64,000 nt of DNA from positions 62,001-126,000 of the forward strand of contig NZ_CAJNAT010000022.1 in the NCBI RefSeq assembly GCF_905220705.1, in the 5' to 3' direction. The translations under genes and the position numbers were made by a program. Shown one piece after another: positions 8,796 through 17,026 of this stretch; positions within the stretch are counted from its first letter, which is position 1; each line of letters starts with the position of its first letter. A model generated the notes under the pieces. That model was not told the DNA's origin, made no database searches, and worked only from the letters and a program-made list of their open reading frames with translations. The DNA comes from Paraburkholderia domus. GTDB taxonomy: Bacteria > Pseudomonadota > Gammaproteobacteria > Burkholderiales > Burkholderiaceae.

Positions 8796-8812
8796 TTGAT
8801 TCATCCAATCAA
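8796..8812. promoter_or_regulatory. Palindromic operator candidate, copy 2
   Basis: TTGATTCATCCAATCAA matches copy 1 at 15 of 17 positions and keeps the outer TTGATT/AATCAA arms. It lies 61 bases upstream of the D-2-hydroxyacid dehydrogenase ATG. The pair gives one near-identical site per divergent promoter. Confidence 0.65.
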
Positions 8813-8873
8813 CATTGACGCTCCGATCTGCGGTTTCGTAGTCTCTCGACATCTGTCTACCAAAGGAAAAATC

Positions 8874-9836
8874 ATGTCGGAAGATAATCGCACCAGCCTG
8901 TTGATTGCGCGAAAGGTTCCCACAGCCGTGGCGAATCGCGCTGAGGCCGAATTCCATGCCTTCGTGACCGAGTCCGATATGGACTCGTGGTCTGTCGTCG
9001 ACTTTTGCACGAAGCACGAGGTGCCGGCCGTCCTGATCGGGAAGAAATCCGGTTTGCAGGCGGAGCACATTGCCGCGCTGCCTTCGACCGTCAAGATCAT
9101 TGCGAACGCGAGCGCGGGCATCGATCACATGGACGTGGCCGCCGCCCGCGAAAGGGGAATCGTCGTCACGAACGCGCCCGATGCATTGACCGAATGCACG
9201 GCTGATTTCTGCATGCTGCTCGTGCTGGCGGCCTGCCGTCGCGCGTCGGAGTACGAACGAATCATGCGAAACGGATGGGGGAAATCGTTCGGCATGACCG
9301 GGATGCTGGGCACGCGAGTGAATGGCAAGACGCTCGGTATCGTCGGATTCGGCCGTATCGGCCGGGCGGTCGCGAAGCGTGCGCAGGGTTTCGGTATGCG
9401 CGTGATCTACACGGACATCCGCCGTGCGGATCCGTCGCTGGAGAATGGCGCGACGTTTTACCCCAGCCTCGAAGAAATGCTGCCGCATTGCCAGGTGCTC
9501 ACGCTGCACGTGCCGGGAGGGGGCGTCCCGCTGATGTCGACAAACGAGTTTGGACTGTTGCCCAAGGGCGCGGTTTTTGTCAACGCGGCGCGTGGCGGCC
9601 TGGTGGACGAAGACGCGCTCTACGAAGCCCTGACTTCGGGACATCTGTTCAGCGCGGGGCTGGACGTGTACCAGAACGAGCCCAACGTCGACAAGCGCTT
9701 CGCAGAACTCGACAACGTGTTCCTGACGCCCCATATGGCCAGCGCCACGATCGAGACCCGCGACCAGATGGGGTTTACGGCGCTGGATAATGTCGCCGCC
9801 GTGCTGGATAGCCGGCCCGCCTTGAATCCGGTCTGA
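8874..9836 (+). CDS. D-2-hydroxyacid dehydrogenase (NAD-dependent)
   Basis: The 320-residue protein belongs to the D-isomer-specific 2-hydroxyacid dehydrogenases, which interconvert 2-oxoacids and D-2-hydroxyacids in the cytoplasm. The nucleotide-binding 'GIVGFGRIGRAVAKRA' lies near residue 155. The catalytic Arg is in 'FVNAARGGLVDEDAL', the Glu in 'DVYQNEPNVD' and the His in 'FLTPHMASAT'. The ATG at 8874 is chosen because an AAAGGA ribosome site precedes it; an in-frame ATG at 8796 would lie inside the operator candidate. It is transcribed away from the SDR-MFS-VOC-citrate synthase unit and probably shares its regulation. Glyoxylate/hydroxypyruvate reductase is one likely activity, not proven. 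Confidence 0.93.
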   Translation: MSEDNRTSLLIARKVPTAVANRAEAEFHAFVTESDMDSWSVVDFCTKHEVPAVLIGKKSGLQAEHIAALPSTVKIIANASAGIDHMDVAAARERGIVVTNAPDALTECTADFCMLLVLAACRRASEYERIMRNGWGKSFGMTGMLGTRVNGKTLGIVGFGRIGRAVAKRAQGFGMRVIYTDIRRADPSLENGATFYPSLEEMLPHCQVLTLHVPGGGVPLMSTNEFGLLPKGAVFVNAARGGLVDEDALYEALTSGHLFSAGLDVYQNEPNVDKRFAELDNVFLTPHMASATIETRDQMGFTALDNVAAVLDSRPALNPV

Positions 9837-10244
9837 GGTTCGACGCAAGGTACCTGGACGAAGCAAATCTGCGCGTAAGGTATTAGCATGGCGCAATAAA
9901 TTCTAAAGGCATGTCTCGCATGGGTTCGGCAAGACATGCCTTTAATCGCCCCCTTAAAATCGTCCATCTTCACCTCATCAAACGTTTGCATTCTCACAAC
10001 GCGATGTTGTTTGAGGCGTTGCCAATTCTTACATTAGCCTTCCTGACAAATTCGCCATTTTCGCGCCATGCAGGCGTTGGTGCTACCGATCTAGCATAGG
10101 TCCTGTTTCACCGGGAGAGGCACGGGCATAGTCCCCGGCAACATGTATTCATGTTTGCCGGCTTCGGCATGTCAATGCTAAAGCAGCGCGGCCTTCCAGC
10201 TACGGTGATTCAATTCCTTATCGGTACTCTCTCGGGCGCGTTTC
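9837..10244. other. Intergenic region with two hairpins, no gene seen
   Basis: These 408 bases separate the dehydrogenase from the RND operon. They hold a 13-bp perfect inverted repeat at 9904-9944 and an imperfect one at 10135-10161 (CCGGCAACATG paired with CATGTTTGCCGG, one bulge). The rest is AT-richer than the genes and could contain the efflux promoter. No credible ORF or RNA gene was recognised. Confidence 0.6.
9904..9944 (+). terminator. Hairpin downstream of hydroxyacid dehydrogenase gene
   Basis: TAAAGGCATGTCT and AGACATGCCTTTA form a perfect 13-bp stem around a 15-base loop, 68 bases after the stop codon. No long T-tract follows, so it is either a weak terminator or a binding palindrome. 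Confidence 0.5.
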
Positions 10245-13200
10245 ATGTGGATCGTCAACGTTGCGCTTAAGCGGCCATACACGTTCATCGTGATGGCCAT
10301 TCTGATCTTGCTGGCGACGCCATTCGTGCTGTTGACCACGCCGGTCGACGTGCTGCCGGAAATCAATATTCCGGTGGTCAGCATCATCTGGAATTACACG
10401 GGCTTGTCGGCCGAAGACATGGCCAACCGCATCACGTCCGTCAACGAGCGCAGTCTGACCACCACGGTCAACGACATCGAGCACATAGAATCGCAGTCGC
10501 TGCAGGGCATCACGATTCTCAAGATATTCCTGCAACCAAACGCGAACATTCAGACCGCGATCGCGCAGACGGTTGCGGTCGAACAGGCGCAGCTCAAACA
10601 GATGCCGCCAGGCGCCACACCGCCTTTGGTGATTAGTTATTCGGCCTCCAGCATCCCGGTGATCCAGCTCGGCTTGTCCAGCCCGAAGCTCTCCGAGCAG
10701 GCGCTCAACGACACCGCGCTGAACTTTCTGCGACCGCAACTGGTGACGATTCCAGGCGCCGCCGTGCCGTATCCGTACGGCGGCAAATCGCGGCTGATCT
10801 CGGTCGACCTCGACACGCGCGCCTTGCTCGCAAAGGGCCTGACGCCTTCGGACGTGGTCAGCGCGTTCAATGCGCAAAACCTGATTCTGCCGACCGGCAC
10901 GGCCAAGATCGGGCCCAAGGAATACACGATCAATATGAACGGCTCGCCCGCTACGGTGGAGGGGCTCAACGATATTCCGGTGCGCACGCTCAACGGTGCG
11001 ACGACGTATCTGCGTGAAGTTGCCCACGTGCGTGACGGCTTCTCGCCGCAGACCAATATCGTGCGGCAGGACGGACACCGCGGTGTGTTGATATCGGTGC
11101 TGAAGAACGGCAGTGCGTCGACACTCTCGATCGTCAATACGTTGCATGCCCTGCTGCCGAACGTGCGTGCCGCGTTGCCGCAGGACCTGAAGATCACGGC
11201 CTTGTTCGACCAGTCGGTGTTTGTGAAAGCGGCCGTGCAGGGCGTGGTGCGCGAAGCGGTGGTGGCCGCCGCATTGACCGCTGCGATGATTCTGCTGTTC
11301 CTCGGTAATTGGCGCAGCACCTGCATCATCGCGATCTCGATCCCGCTGTCGATCCTGTCCTCGCTGATCGCACTGCACGCCCTCGGGCAAACCATCAACA
11401 TCATGACGCTGGGCGGCCTTGCGCTGGCGGTCGGGATTCTGGTCGACGATGCGACGGTGACGATCGAGAATATCGAACGGCACCTGCATATGGGCACGAA
11501 TCTGCACGATGCGATTCTCGACGGCGCCGGCGAAATCGCGATACCGGCACTCGTCTCGACGCTGTGCATCTGTATCGTGTTCGTGCCGATGTTCTTCCTG
11601 ACCGGTGTCGCGCGTTATCTGTTCGTGCCGCTTGCCGAAGCGGTGGTGTTCGCAATGCTCGCCTCGTACATCCTGTCGCGTACGCTCGTGCCGACGCTGG
11701 CGATGCTGCTGATGGGGCACGCGCACAAGCCCAAGGCCGGCGCCAGCCCGAGTCTGTTCCGGCGCATCTATCTGCGCTTCGATAGCGGTTTCGAGCGCAT
11801 GCGGGGCGCTTACATCGTGATTCTCAGCAGCGTGCTGGTGCGCCGCGGCAGGTTCGGCAGCGTGTTTCTCGGTTTCTGCGTCGTCTCGATGAGTCTTGTT
11901 TTCGTGCTCGGCGAAGACTTCTTCCCGAGCGTCGACGCAGGCGACATTCGTCTGCACATGCGTGCGCCGACCGGCACACGCATCGAGGAAACCGCGCGTC
12001 TCGCGGACGAAGTCGAGAAGGTGATTCGCGAGGTCGTGCCGCCGGCTGAACTCAGCACGATCCTCGATAACCTCGGCTTGCCCTACAGCGGTATCAACCT
12101 CTCGTATAGCAACGCGGGCACGATCGGCACGCTCGACGGCGAAATTCAGGTGGCTTTGAACGAGGGCCACAAGCCGACGCAACGCTACATGGACAAACTG
12201 CGCACGATCTTGCCGCAGCGCTTTCCGGGCGTCGAGTTCTTCTTTCAGCCGGCCGACATCGTTACGCAGATTCTCAACTTCGGCCTGCCCGCCGCAATCG
12301 ACGTGCAGATTGCCGGTGCGGATCAGCAGGGCAACTTCGACATAGCACGCAAGCTGCTGAAACAGGTGCGGATGATTCCCGGCACCGTCGACACCCACAT
12401 CCAGCAGAAACTGGACGAACCGGCGATCAATCTTCAGATGGATCGCACCCGCCTGCAGCAACTCAATCTGAGCGCGAGCAACGTGGCGCAGAACGTGCTC
12501 ATTTCCTTGTCGGGCAGTTCGCAGACCTCGCCGGGTTTCTGGTTCAACAATAAAAACGGTGTGGAATACAGCGTCGCGGTGCAAACTCCGCAGTATCAGG
12601 TGTCGTCGATCGATGAACTGTTGCGCACACCGGTCTCCGGTTCCGCCAACGGGCCGACGCAACTGCTCGGCAACCTGGTACGGGTCTCGCCGCAGACTCA
12701 GTTCGCGGAAGTCACACACTACAACATCAGGCCGGTGATCGATCTGTACGTGAGCGTCGAGAAGCGCGACCTGGGCAGCGTGGCGAATCAGGTCGACAAG
12801 CTCGTCGATAACGTGCGGGCCTCGCTGCCGCGCGGCAGTCAGATCACAGTGCGCGGCCAGGTTCAGACCATGCGCAGTTCGTTCTTCGGTCTGGGCCTTG
12901 GCGTAGCGATGGCGATCGTGCTGGTGTATCTGCTGATCGTGGTGAATTTCCAGTCATGGGTCGATCCGCTGATCATCATCAGCGCCTTGCCCGCGGCACT
13001 GGCAGGCATCGTCTGGATGCTGTTCCTGACCGGCACGCATTTAAGTGTGCCCGCCTTGACCGGCGCGATCATGACGATGGGTGTCGCCACTGCCAATAGT
13101 ATTTTGATGGTGTCGTTCGCGCGCCAGCGGCTCTCCGCCGGTGCACCGCCGCTCACCGCCGCGCTCGAAGCCGGTGCAAGCCGGATCAGGCCAGTGCTGA

Positions 13201-13475
13201 TGACCGCGTTCGCGATGATCATCGGCATGATTCCGATGGCGCTGGGTCTCGGCGAGGGCGCCGAGCAGAACGCGCCGCTTGGCCGCGCGGTGATCGGTGG
13301 ATTGCTGTTCGCCACCGTGTCCACGCTGTTTTTCGTGCCGCTGGTGTTCGCGGCCATTCATACGCGCCTCGCGCGGCGCCACCGCGACGATGACGACACA
13401 GACACGACGGGTGGCCACGGCCACGGCAACGACGGCCCCGCGCCGGACCACGGCGGCGCAGGCAAGCCCGCGTAA
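10245..13475 (+). CDS. RND efflux transporter, inner-membrane permease
   Basis: The 1,076-residue protein has RND (AcrB/MdtB-type) architecture. One helix at the N-terminus ('PYTFIVMAILILLATPFVLL') is followed by a large periplasmic pore/docking domain, helices 2-6, a helix-rich centre, a second periplasmic domain and helices 8-12. The proton-relay Asp pair is visible in 'VGILVDDATVTIENIERHL' at about residues 400-401. The pump exports drugs, solvents or metabolites from the periplasm or membrane using proton flow. The extreme C-terminus is a low-complexity tail rich in Asp, His and Gly, unlike AcrB. It is the first gene of an operon with adaptor and outer-membrane factor, in the unusual order permease first. 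The DD-type motif favours organic substrates over metals. Confidence 0.95.
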   Translation: MWIVNVALKRPYTFIVMAILILLATPFVLLTTPVDVLPEINIPVVSIIWNYTGLSAEDMANRITSVNERSLTTTVNDIEHIESQSLQGITILKIFLQPNANIQTAIAQTVAVEQAQLKQMPPGATPPLVISYSASSIPVIQLGLSSPKLSEQALNDTALNFLRPQLVTIPGAAVPYPYGGKSRLISVDLDTRALLAKGLTPSDVVSAFNAQNLILPTGTAKIGPKEYTINMNGSPATVEGLNDIPVRTLNGATTYLREVAHVRDGFSPQTNIVRQDGHRGVLISVLKNGSASTLSIVNTLHALLPNVRAALPQDLKITALFDQSVFVKAAVQGVVREAVVAAALTAAMILLFLGNWRSTCIIAISIPLSILSSLIALHALGQTINIMTLGGLALAVGILVDDATVTIENIERHLHMGTNLHDAILDGAGEIAIPALVSTLCICIVFVPMFFLTGVARYLFVPLAEAVVFAMLASYILSRTLVPTLAMLLMGHAHKPKAGASPSLFRRIYLRFDSGFERMRGAYIVILSSVLVRRGRFGSVFLGFCVVSMSLVFVLGEDFFPSVDAGDIRLHMRAPTGTRIEETARLADEVEKVIREVVPPAELSTILDNLGLPYSGINLSYSNAGTIGTLDGEIQVALNEGHKPTQRYMDKLRTILPQRFPGVEFFFQPADIVTQILNFGLPAAIDVQIAGADQQGNFDIARKLLKQVRMIPGTVDTHIQQKLDEPAINLQMDRTRLQQLNLSASNVAQNVLISLSGSSQTSPGFWFNNKNGVEYSVAVQTPQYQVSSIDELLRTPVSGSANGPTQLLGNLVRVSPQTQFAEVTHYNIRPVIDLYVSVEKRDLGSVANQVDKLVDNVRASLPRGSQITVRGQVQTMRSSFFGLGLGVAMAIVLVYLLIVVNFQSWVDPLIIISALPAALAGIVWMLFLTGTHLSVPALTGAIMTMGVATANSILMVSFARQRLSAGAPPLTAALEAGASRIRPVLMTAFAMIIGMIPMALGLGEGAEQNAPLGRAVIGGLLFATVSTLFFVPLVFAAIHTRLARRHRDDDDTDTTGGHGHGNDGPAPDHGGAGKPA

Positions 13476-13510
13476 CCTTAATTGACGGCTGACTGAGATA
13501 GCTGACTGAG

Positions 13511-14734
13511 ATGACCGAAAAAACTCATGCATCGCTGGCGATTCCCGCGCGCGAGACCGAAGGCGGCCACGTTTTGCCGCCGCGCAATCGCGAATGGAAG
13601 CGCGCCAAAATCGCCGTCTGGATCGTGCTGGCGCTGCTCGCCCTGGGCGCCTTGCGCACGGTGATCGCGAATGTTCTGCAAAACCGCTCGGTCGCTGAAT
13701 CGACGAAGCAGAACGCCACGCAGTATGTGACCGTGGTGAGCCCGACGCAAACCGACGGTGGCGGCAGCACCTTGTTGCCGGGCACGTTGCGCGGCAATGT
13801 CGAATCGCCGATCTACGCGCGCTCCACCGGTTATCTGCTGCACTGGTACGCCGATATCGGCGCGCGCGTGAAGCAGGGGCAACTGCTCGCCGATCTGGAT
13901 ACGCCGGAAATCGATCAGGAACTCGCGCAGGCATTGGCGCAGCGTCAGCAAACCAGTTCGAGCCTCGGCCTCGCCAAAAGCTCGCTGGACCGCTGGCAGC
14001 AACTGCGTCAACGCGATGCGGTCTCGCAGCAGGAACTCGACGAGCGGCAGAGCACCTACACGCAGGACCTTGCCAACCTCGCCGCCGCCGATGCCAACGT
14101 GAAGCGCCTGCAGCAACTTGAATCCTTCAAACGGATCGTCGCGCCGTTTGCGGGTGTGGTCACGCAGCGCAATGTCGATGTCGGCGACCTGATCGACGCA
14201 GGCAGCGGTACGAGTCGCGCGCTGTTCGCGCTGGCGCAGTCGGATCCGCTGCGCGTCTATGTGCAACTGCCGCAGGCGTATGCGCAGAACGTGTCGGTCG
14301 GACAGAAGGTCGTGGTTACGCAGGCCGAATTGCCGGGGCAGCAGTTCCACGGCACGATCACGCACATCTCCGGCGCGATCGACGTGCCGACCCGCTCGCT
14401 GCAAATCGAAGTGACCTTGCCGAATCCTGACGACACGCTGCGACCGGGTGCGTATGTTCAGGTGGCCGTGCCGGCTGTCGCGCATGCGAAATTAATGGTG
14501 CCGGGCAATGCCTTGCTGTTTCGCGCCGAAGGTCCGCGGCTCGCGGTGGTCGATGCGAAGGGCAATGTGGCGTTGCACAAGGTCGTGATCGCGCAGGACC
14601 TGGGGCAGTCGCTCGAAATCGAAAGCGGAATCGAGGCGAACGACAAGGTCATCGTCAACCCGAGCGATTCGATCGCGGACGGCGATCACGTTCAGATCGC
14701 GCCGCCTCAGACAAGCGGCAAGGGGGCGTCGTGA
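13511..14734 (+). CDS. RND efflux periplasmic adaptor (membrane fusion protein)
   Basis: This 407-residue adaptor has one N-terminal helix at about residues 35-55 ('IAVWIVLALLALGALRTVI'). It then has a split lipoyl domain ('GYLLHWYADIGARVKQGQLL' and, after the hairpin, 'RIVAPFAGVVTQRNVDVGDL'), an alpha-helical coiled coil rich in Gln between about 135 and 200, and beta-barrel and membrane-proximal domains. Adaptors connect the RND pump to the outer-membrane channel. The anchor is a helix, as no lipobox Cys is present. It begins 35 bases after the permease stop and overlaps the outer-membrane factor by four bases, so the three genes form one transcription unit. Confidence 0.95.
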   Translation: MTEKTHASLAIPARETEGGHVLPPRNREWKRAKIAVWIVLALLALGALRTVIANVLQNRSVAESTKQNATQYVTVVSPTQTDGGGSTLLPGTLRGNVESPIYARSTGYLLHWYADIGARVKQGQLLADLDTPEIDQELAQALAQRQQTSSSLGLAKSSLDRWQQLRQRDAVSQQELDERQSTYTQDLANLAAADANVKRLQQLESFKRIVAPFAGVVTQRNVDVGDLIDAGSGTSRALFALAQSDPLRVYVQLPQAYAQNVSVGQKVVVTQAELPGQQFHGTITHISGAIDVPTRSLQIEVTLPNPDDTLRPGAYVQVAVPAVAHAKLMVPGNALLFRAEGPRLAVVDAKGNVALHKVVIAQDLGQSLEIESGIEANDKVIVNPSDSIADGDHVQIAPPQTSGKGAS

Positions 14735-16260
14735 TCGCGAAGCAGGCGGCCGCTGATCGGGCACGAACGACACGAACGACATTCACAGCGCTCGCGGCCA
14801 CCGCGAGCGCCGCGTTGCTGGCCGCGTGCACAGTCGGCCCGGACTACCAGCGGCCGCAAGCCGAGGTGCCGCCGGCCTGGCAAACCGATTCGTACTGGCG
14901 CGTCGCGGTCCCTTCGCACGCGCCGATCGCACCGGAGTGGTGGAGTGCGTTTGGCGATCCGACGCTCGCCACGCTGGAAACGCAGGCGCTCGCGCAGAAT
15001 CAGACATTGGTCGCGGCGAGCGCGCACTATGAGCAGGCCAAGGCCACGCTCGCGAACACCCGTGCGCAGCAGATTCCTGAAGTCGATCTGAGCGCATCCG
15101 GGTCGCGCTTCAGGATTTCGCAGAACCGCCCGCTGACGAATTACGCCACACCGACCATGTCGACGGTGCAGAACAATCTGCAACTCGGCCCGACGATCAA
15201 CTACGACACCGATCTATTCGGCCGGATACGTCGTGAGGTGGAAGGTGCTGCGGCCTCCGCGCAACAATCGGCCGACGACCTCGCCAACGCACGGCTAGTC
15301 CTCACCACCGATCTCGCCACCGACTATTTCTCGCTGCGTGAACTCGACGCCGAGATCGACGTGCTGAATCAATCGGTGAAATTGCAGCAAAAGGCGCTCG
15401 ACTACGTCACGGCCGAGCACGATCTCGGCTCGGTGTCGGGGCTCGACGTGCTGCAGCAAAAGTCGCTGCTCGATTCGACGCGTGTGCAGGCGCAACTGCT
15501 GCTGAATCAGCGCGCGCAGTTCGAACATGCAATTGCCGCATTGGCGGGCGTGCCCGCGCCGCAGTTCGCGATCGAACCGAAAGTACTCGACGTGCGGGTG
15601 CCGGCGATTCCGCTTGGGCTTCCAAGCGACGTCTTGCAACGCCGCCCGGATATTGCATCGGCGGAGCGCGCAATGGCTGCGGCGAACGCGCAGATCGGCG
15701 TCGCCAAGGCAGCGTTCTTCCCGAGCCTGACGCTGACGCCGGGCATCGGCTGGGAAAGCACGCAGTTCGCCAGTTTGCTGAGCGCGCCTACGCTAATGTG
15801 GACACTCGGCGCGACGGTCGGCCAGGTGCTGTTCGACGGCGGCCGCCGTGCGGCGAACGTGCAATTCGCGAGCGAAGGCTACAAGGCCACCGAGGCGAAC
15901 TACCGGCAAACCGTGCTCATTGCGTTCCAGCAGGTCCAGGATGGCATCACGGGCCTCTCGGTGCTGGACGGTGCGGCGAAGCAGTCGAGCGAGGCGGTGA
16001 CCGATGCGCAGCATCTGCTGGCGCTCGCCAACGACCGTTATTCGGGTGGCCTGGTCGCCTACCTCGACGTCATCACGGCGCAGCAGTCGCTGCTGACCAG
16101 CGAGCGTCAGGACGTGCAGATTCACGGCCAGCAGATGACGCTGTCGGTTTCGCTAGTTAAGGCGCTGGGCGGCGGCTGGAATGCCGGCACGGACGTATCG
16201 GGCGCCCAGCCGCCTGGCAACACGGCGGACACGAAGGAGGCGATGGCTCCCGCGAAGTGA
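14731..16260 (+). CDS. RND efflux outer-membrane factor lipoprotein (NodT/OprM type)
   Basis: The 509-residue protein begins with GTG at 14731, overlapping the adaptor stop in GTGA. It carries a lipoprotein signal ending in the lipobox 'LLAACTVGPDYQRP' (Cys at about residue 31), the typical start of NodT/OprM trimeric channels. Two repeated outer-membrane-efflux-protein domains follow, with the conserved 'LQRRPDIASAERAMAAANAQ' region near residue 305. It forms the tunnel that completes the tripartite pump. The four-base overlap indicates translational coupling with the adaptor gene. Confidence 0.94.
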   Translation: MIAKQAAADRARTTRTTFTALAATASAALLAACTVGPDYQRPQAEVPPAWQTDSYWRVAVPSHAPIAPEWWSAFGDPTLATLETQALAQNQTLVAASAHYEQAKATLANTRAQQIPEVDLSASGSRFRISQNRPLTNYATPTMSTVQNNLQLGPTINYDTDLFGRIRREVEGAAASAQQSADDLANARLVLTTDLATDYFSLRELDAEIDVLNQSVKLQQKALDYVTAEHDLGSVSGLDVLQQKSLLDSTRVQAQLLLNQRAQFEHAIAALAGVPAPQFAIEPKVLDVRVPAIPLGLPSDVLQRRPDIASAERAMAAANAQIGVAKAAFFPSLTLTPGIGWESTQFASLLSAPTLMWTLGATVGQVLFDGGRRAANVQFASEGYKATEANYRQTVLIAFQQVQDGITGLSVLDGAAKQSSEAVTDAQHLLALANDRYSGGLVAYLDVITAQQSLLTSERQDVQIHGQQMTLSVSLVKALGGGWNAGTDVSGAQPPGNTADTKEAMAPAK

Positions 16261-16339
16261 GCCGCCCGAAAAATGACACGGCCAGGCAGGAAAGAGGAAA
16301 ACGAGGCGTTTCGTATAATGCAGAGACAAGGGGACGTGC

Positions 16340-17026
16340 ATGAAATTGCTGATTGTTGAAGACGAGCATAAGGTGGTGGACTACCTGCGCTCCGGTTTGA
16401 CAGAGCAGGGCTGGGTCGTCGACGTCGCGCTCGACGGCGAGGAAGGCATGCATCTGGCTACCGAATTCGATTACGACGTGATCGTCCTCGATGTCATGCT
16501 GCCCAAACGCGACGGCTTTAGCGTGCTGAAGGCGCTGCGCATGCGCAAGTCGACGCCGGTCATCATGCTGACCGCCCGCGATCACGTGAACGACCGCGTG
16601 CGGGGCTTGCGCGAAGGCGCCGACGACTACCTCACCAAACCCTTTTCCTTCCTCGAACTGGTCGAGCGCCTGCATGCTCTCGCGCGCCGTACGCGTTCGC
16701 AGGAGTCGACGCTGATTTCGGTGGGCGATCTGTTCGTCGATCTGATCGGCCGGCGCGCCACCCGAGACGGGTTGCGCCTCGACCTGACCGCCAAGGAGTT
16801 CCAGTTGCTGAGCGTACTGGCCCGCCGCCAGGGCGACATCCTCTCGAAGACCGCTATTACCGAACTCGTGTGGGACGTCAACTTCGACAGTCATACGAAC
16901 GTGGTCGAAACCGCAATCAAACGACTGCGCGCCAAGCTCGACGGCCCGTTTCCCTCCAAGCTGCTGCATACCGTGCGCGGCATGGGTTATGTGCTCGAAG
17001 TGCGTGAGGAGGCTGAACAATCATGA
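16340..17026 (+). CDS. OmpR-family response regulator
   Basis: The 228-residue protein has a receiver domain at residues 1-115 with the acidic pocket 'EDE' at 7-9, phospho-acceptor Asp51 in 'VIVLDVMLPKRDG' and the conserved Lys in 'YLTKPFSF'. A winged-helix OmpR/PhoB DNA-binding domain occupies about 130-225 ('LTAKEFQLLSVLARR' and 'NVVETAIKRLRAKLDG'). It resembles CzcR/IrlR-type regulators of heavy-metal and efflux operons. It starts 79 bases after the efflux operon and overlaps the sensor kinase gene by four bases (ATGA). The likely target is the adjacent RND pump. Confidence 0.95.
   Translation: MKLLIVEDEHKVVDYLRSGLTEQGWVVDVALDGEEGMHLATEFDYDVIVLDVMLPKRDGFSVLKALRMRKSTPVIMLTARDHVNDRVRGLREGADDYLTKPFSFLELVERLHALARRTRSQESTLISVGDLFVDLIGRRATRDGLRLDLTAKEFQLLSVLARRQGDILSKTAITELVWDVNFDSHTNVVETAIKRLRAKLDGPFPSKLLHTVRGMGYVLEVREEAEQS

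Noticed and set aside
8646..9896. 416-residue minus-strand frame opposite D-2-hydroxyacid dehydrogenase
   Set aside because: It covers a complete conserved enzyme and both operator candidates; no protein family is apparent.
10218..12719. 833-residue minus-strand open frame opposite the RND permease gene
   Set aside because: It is very rich in Arg, His, Asp and Gln with no domain pattern, as expected for the antisense frame of a high-GC gene; the plus strand encodes a full RND protein.
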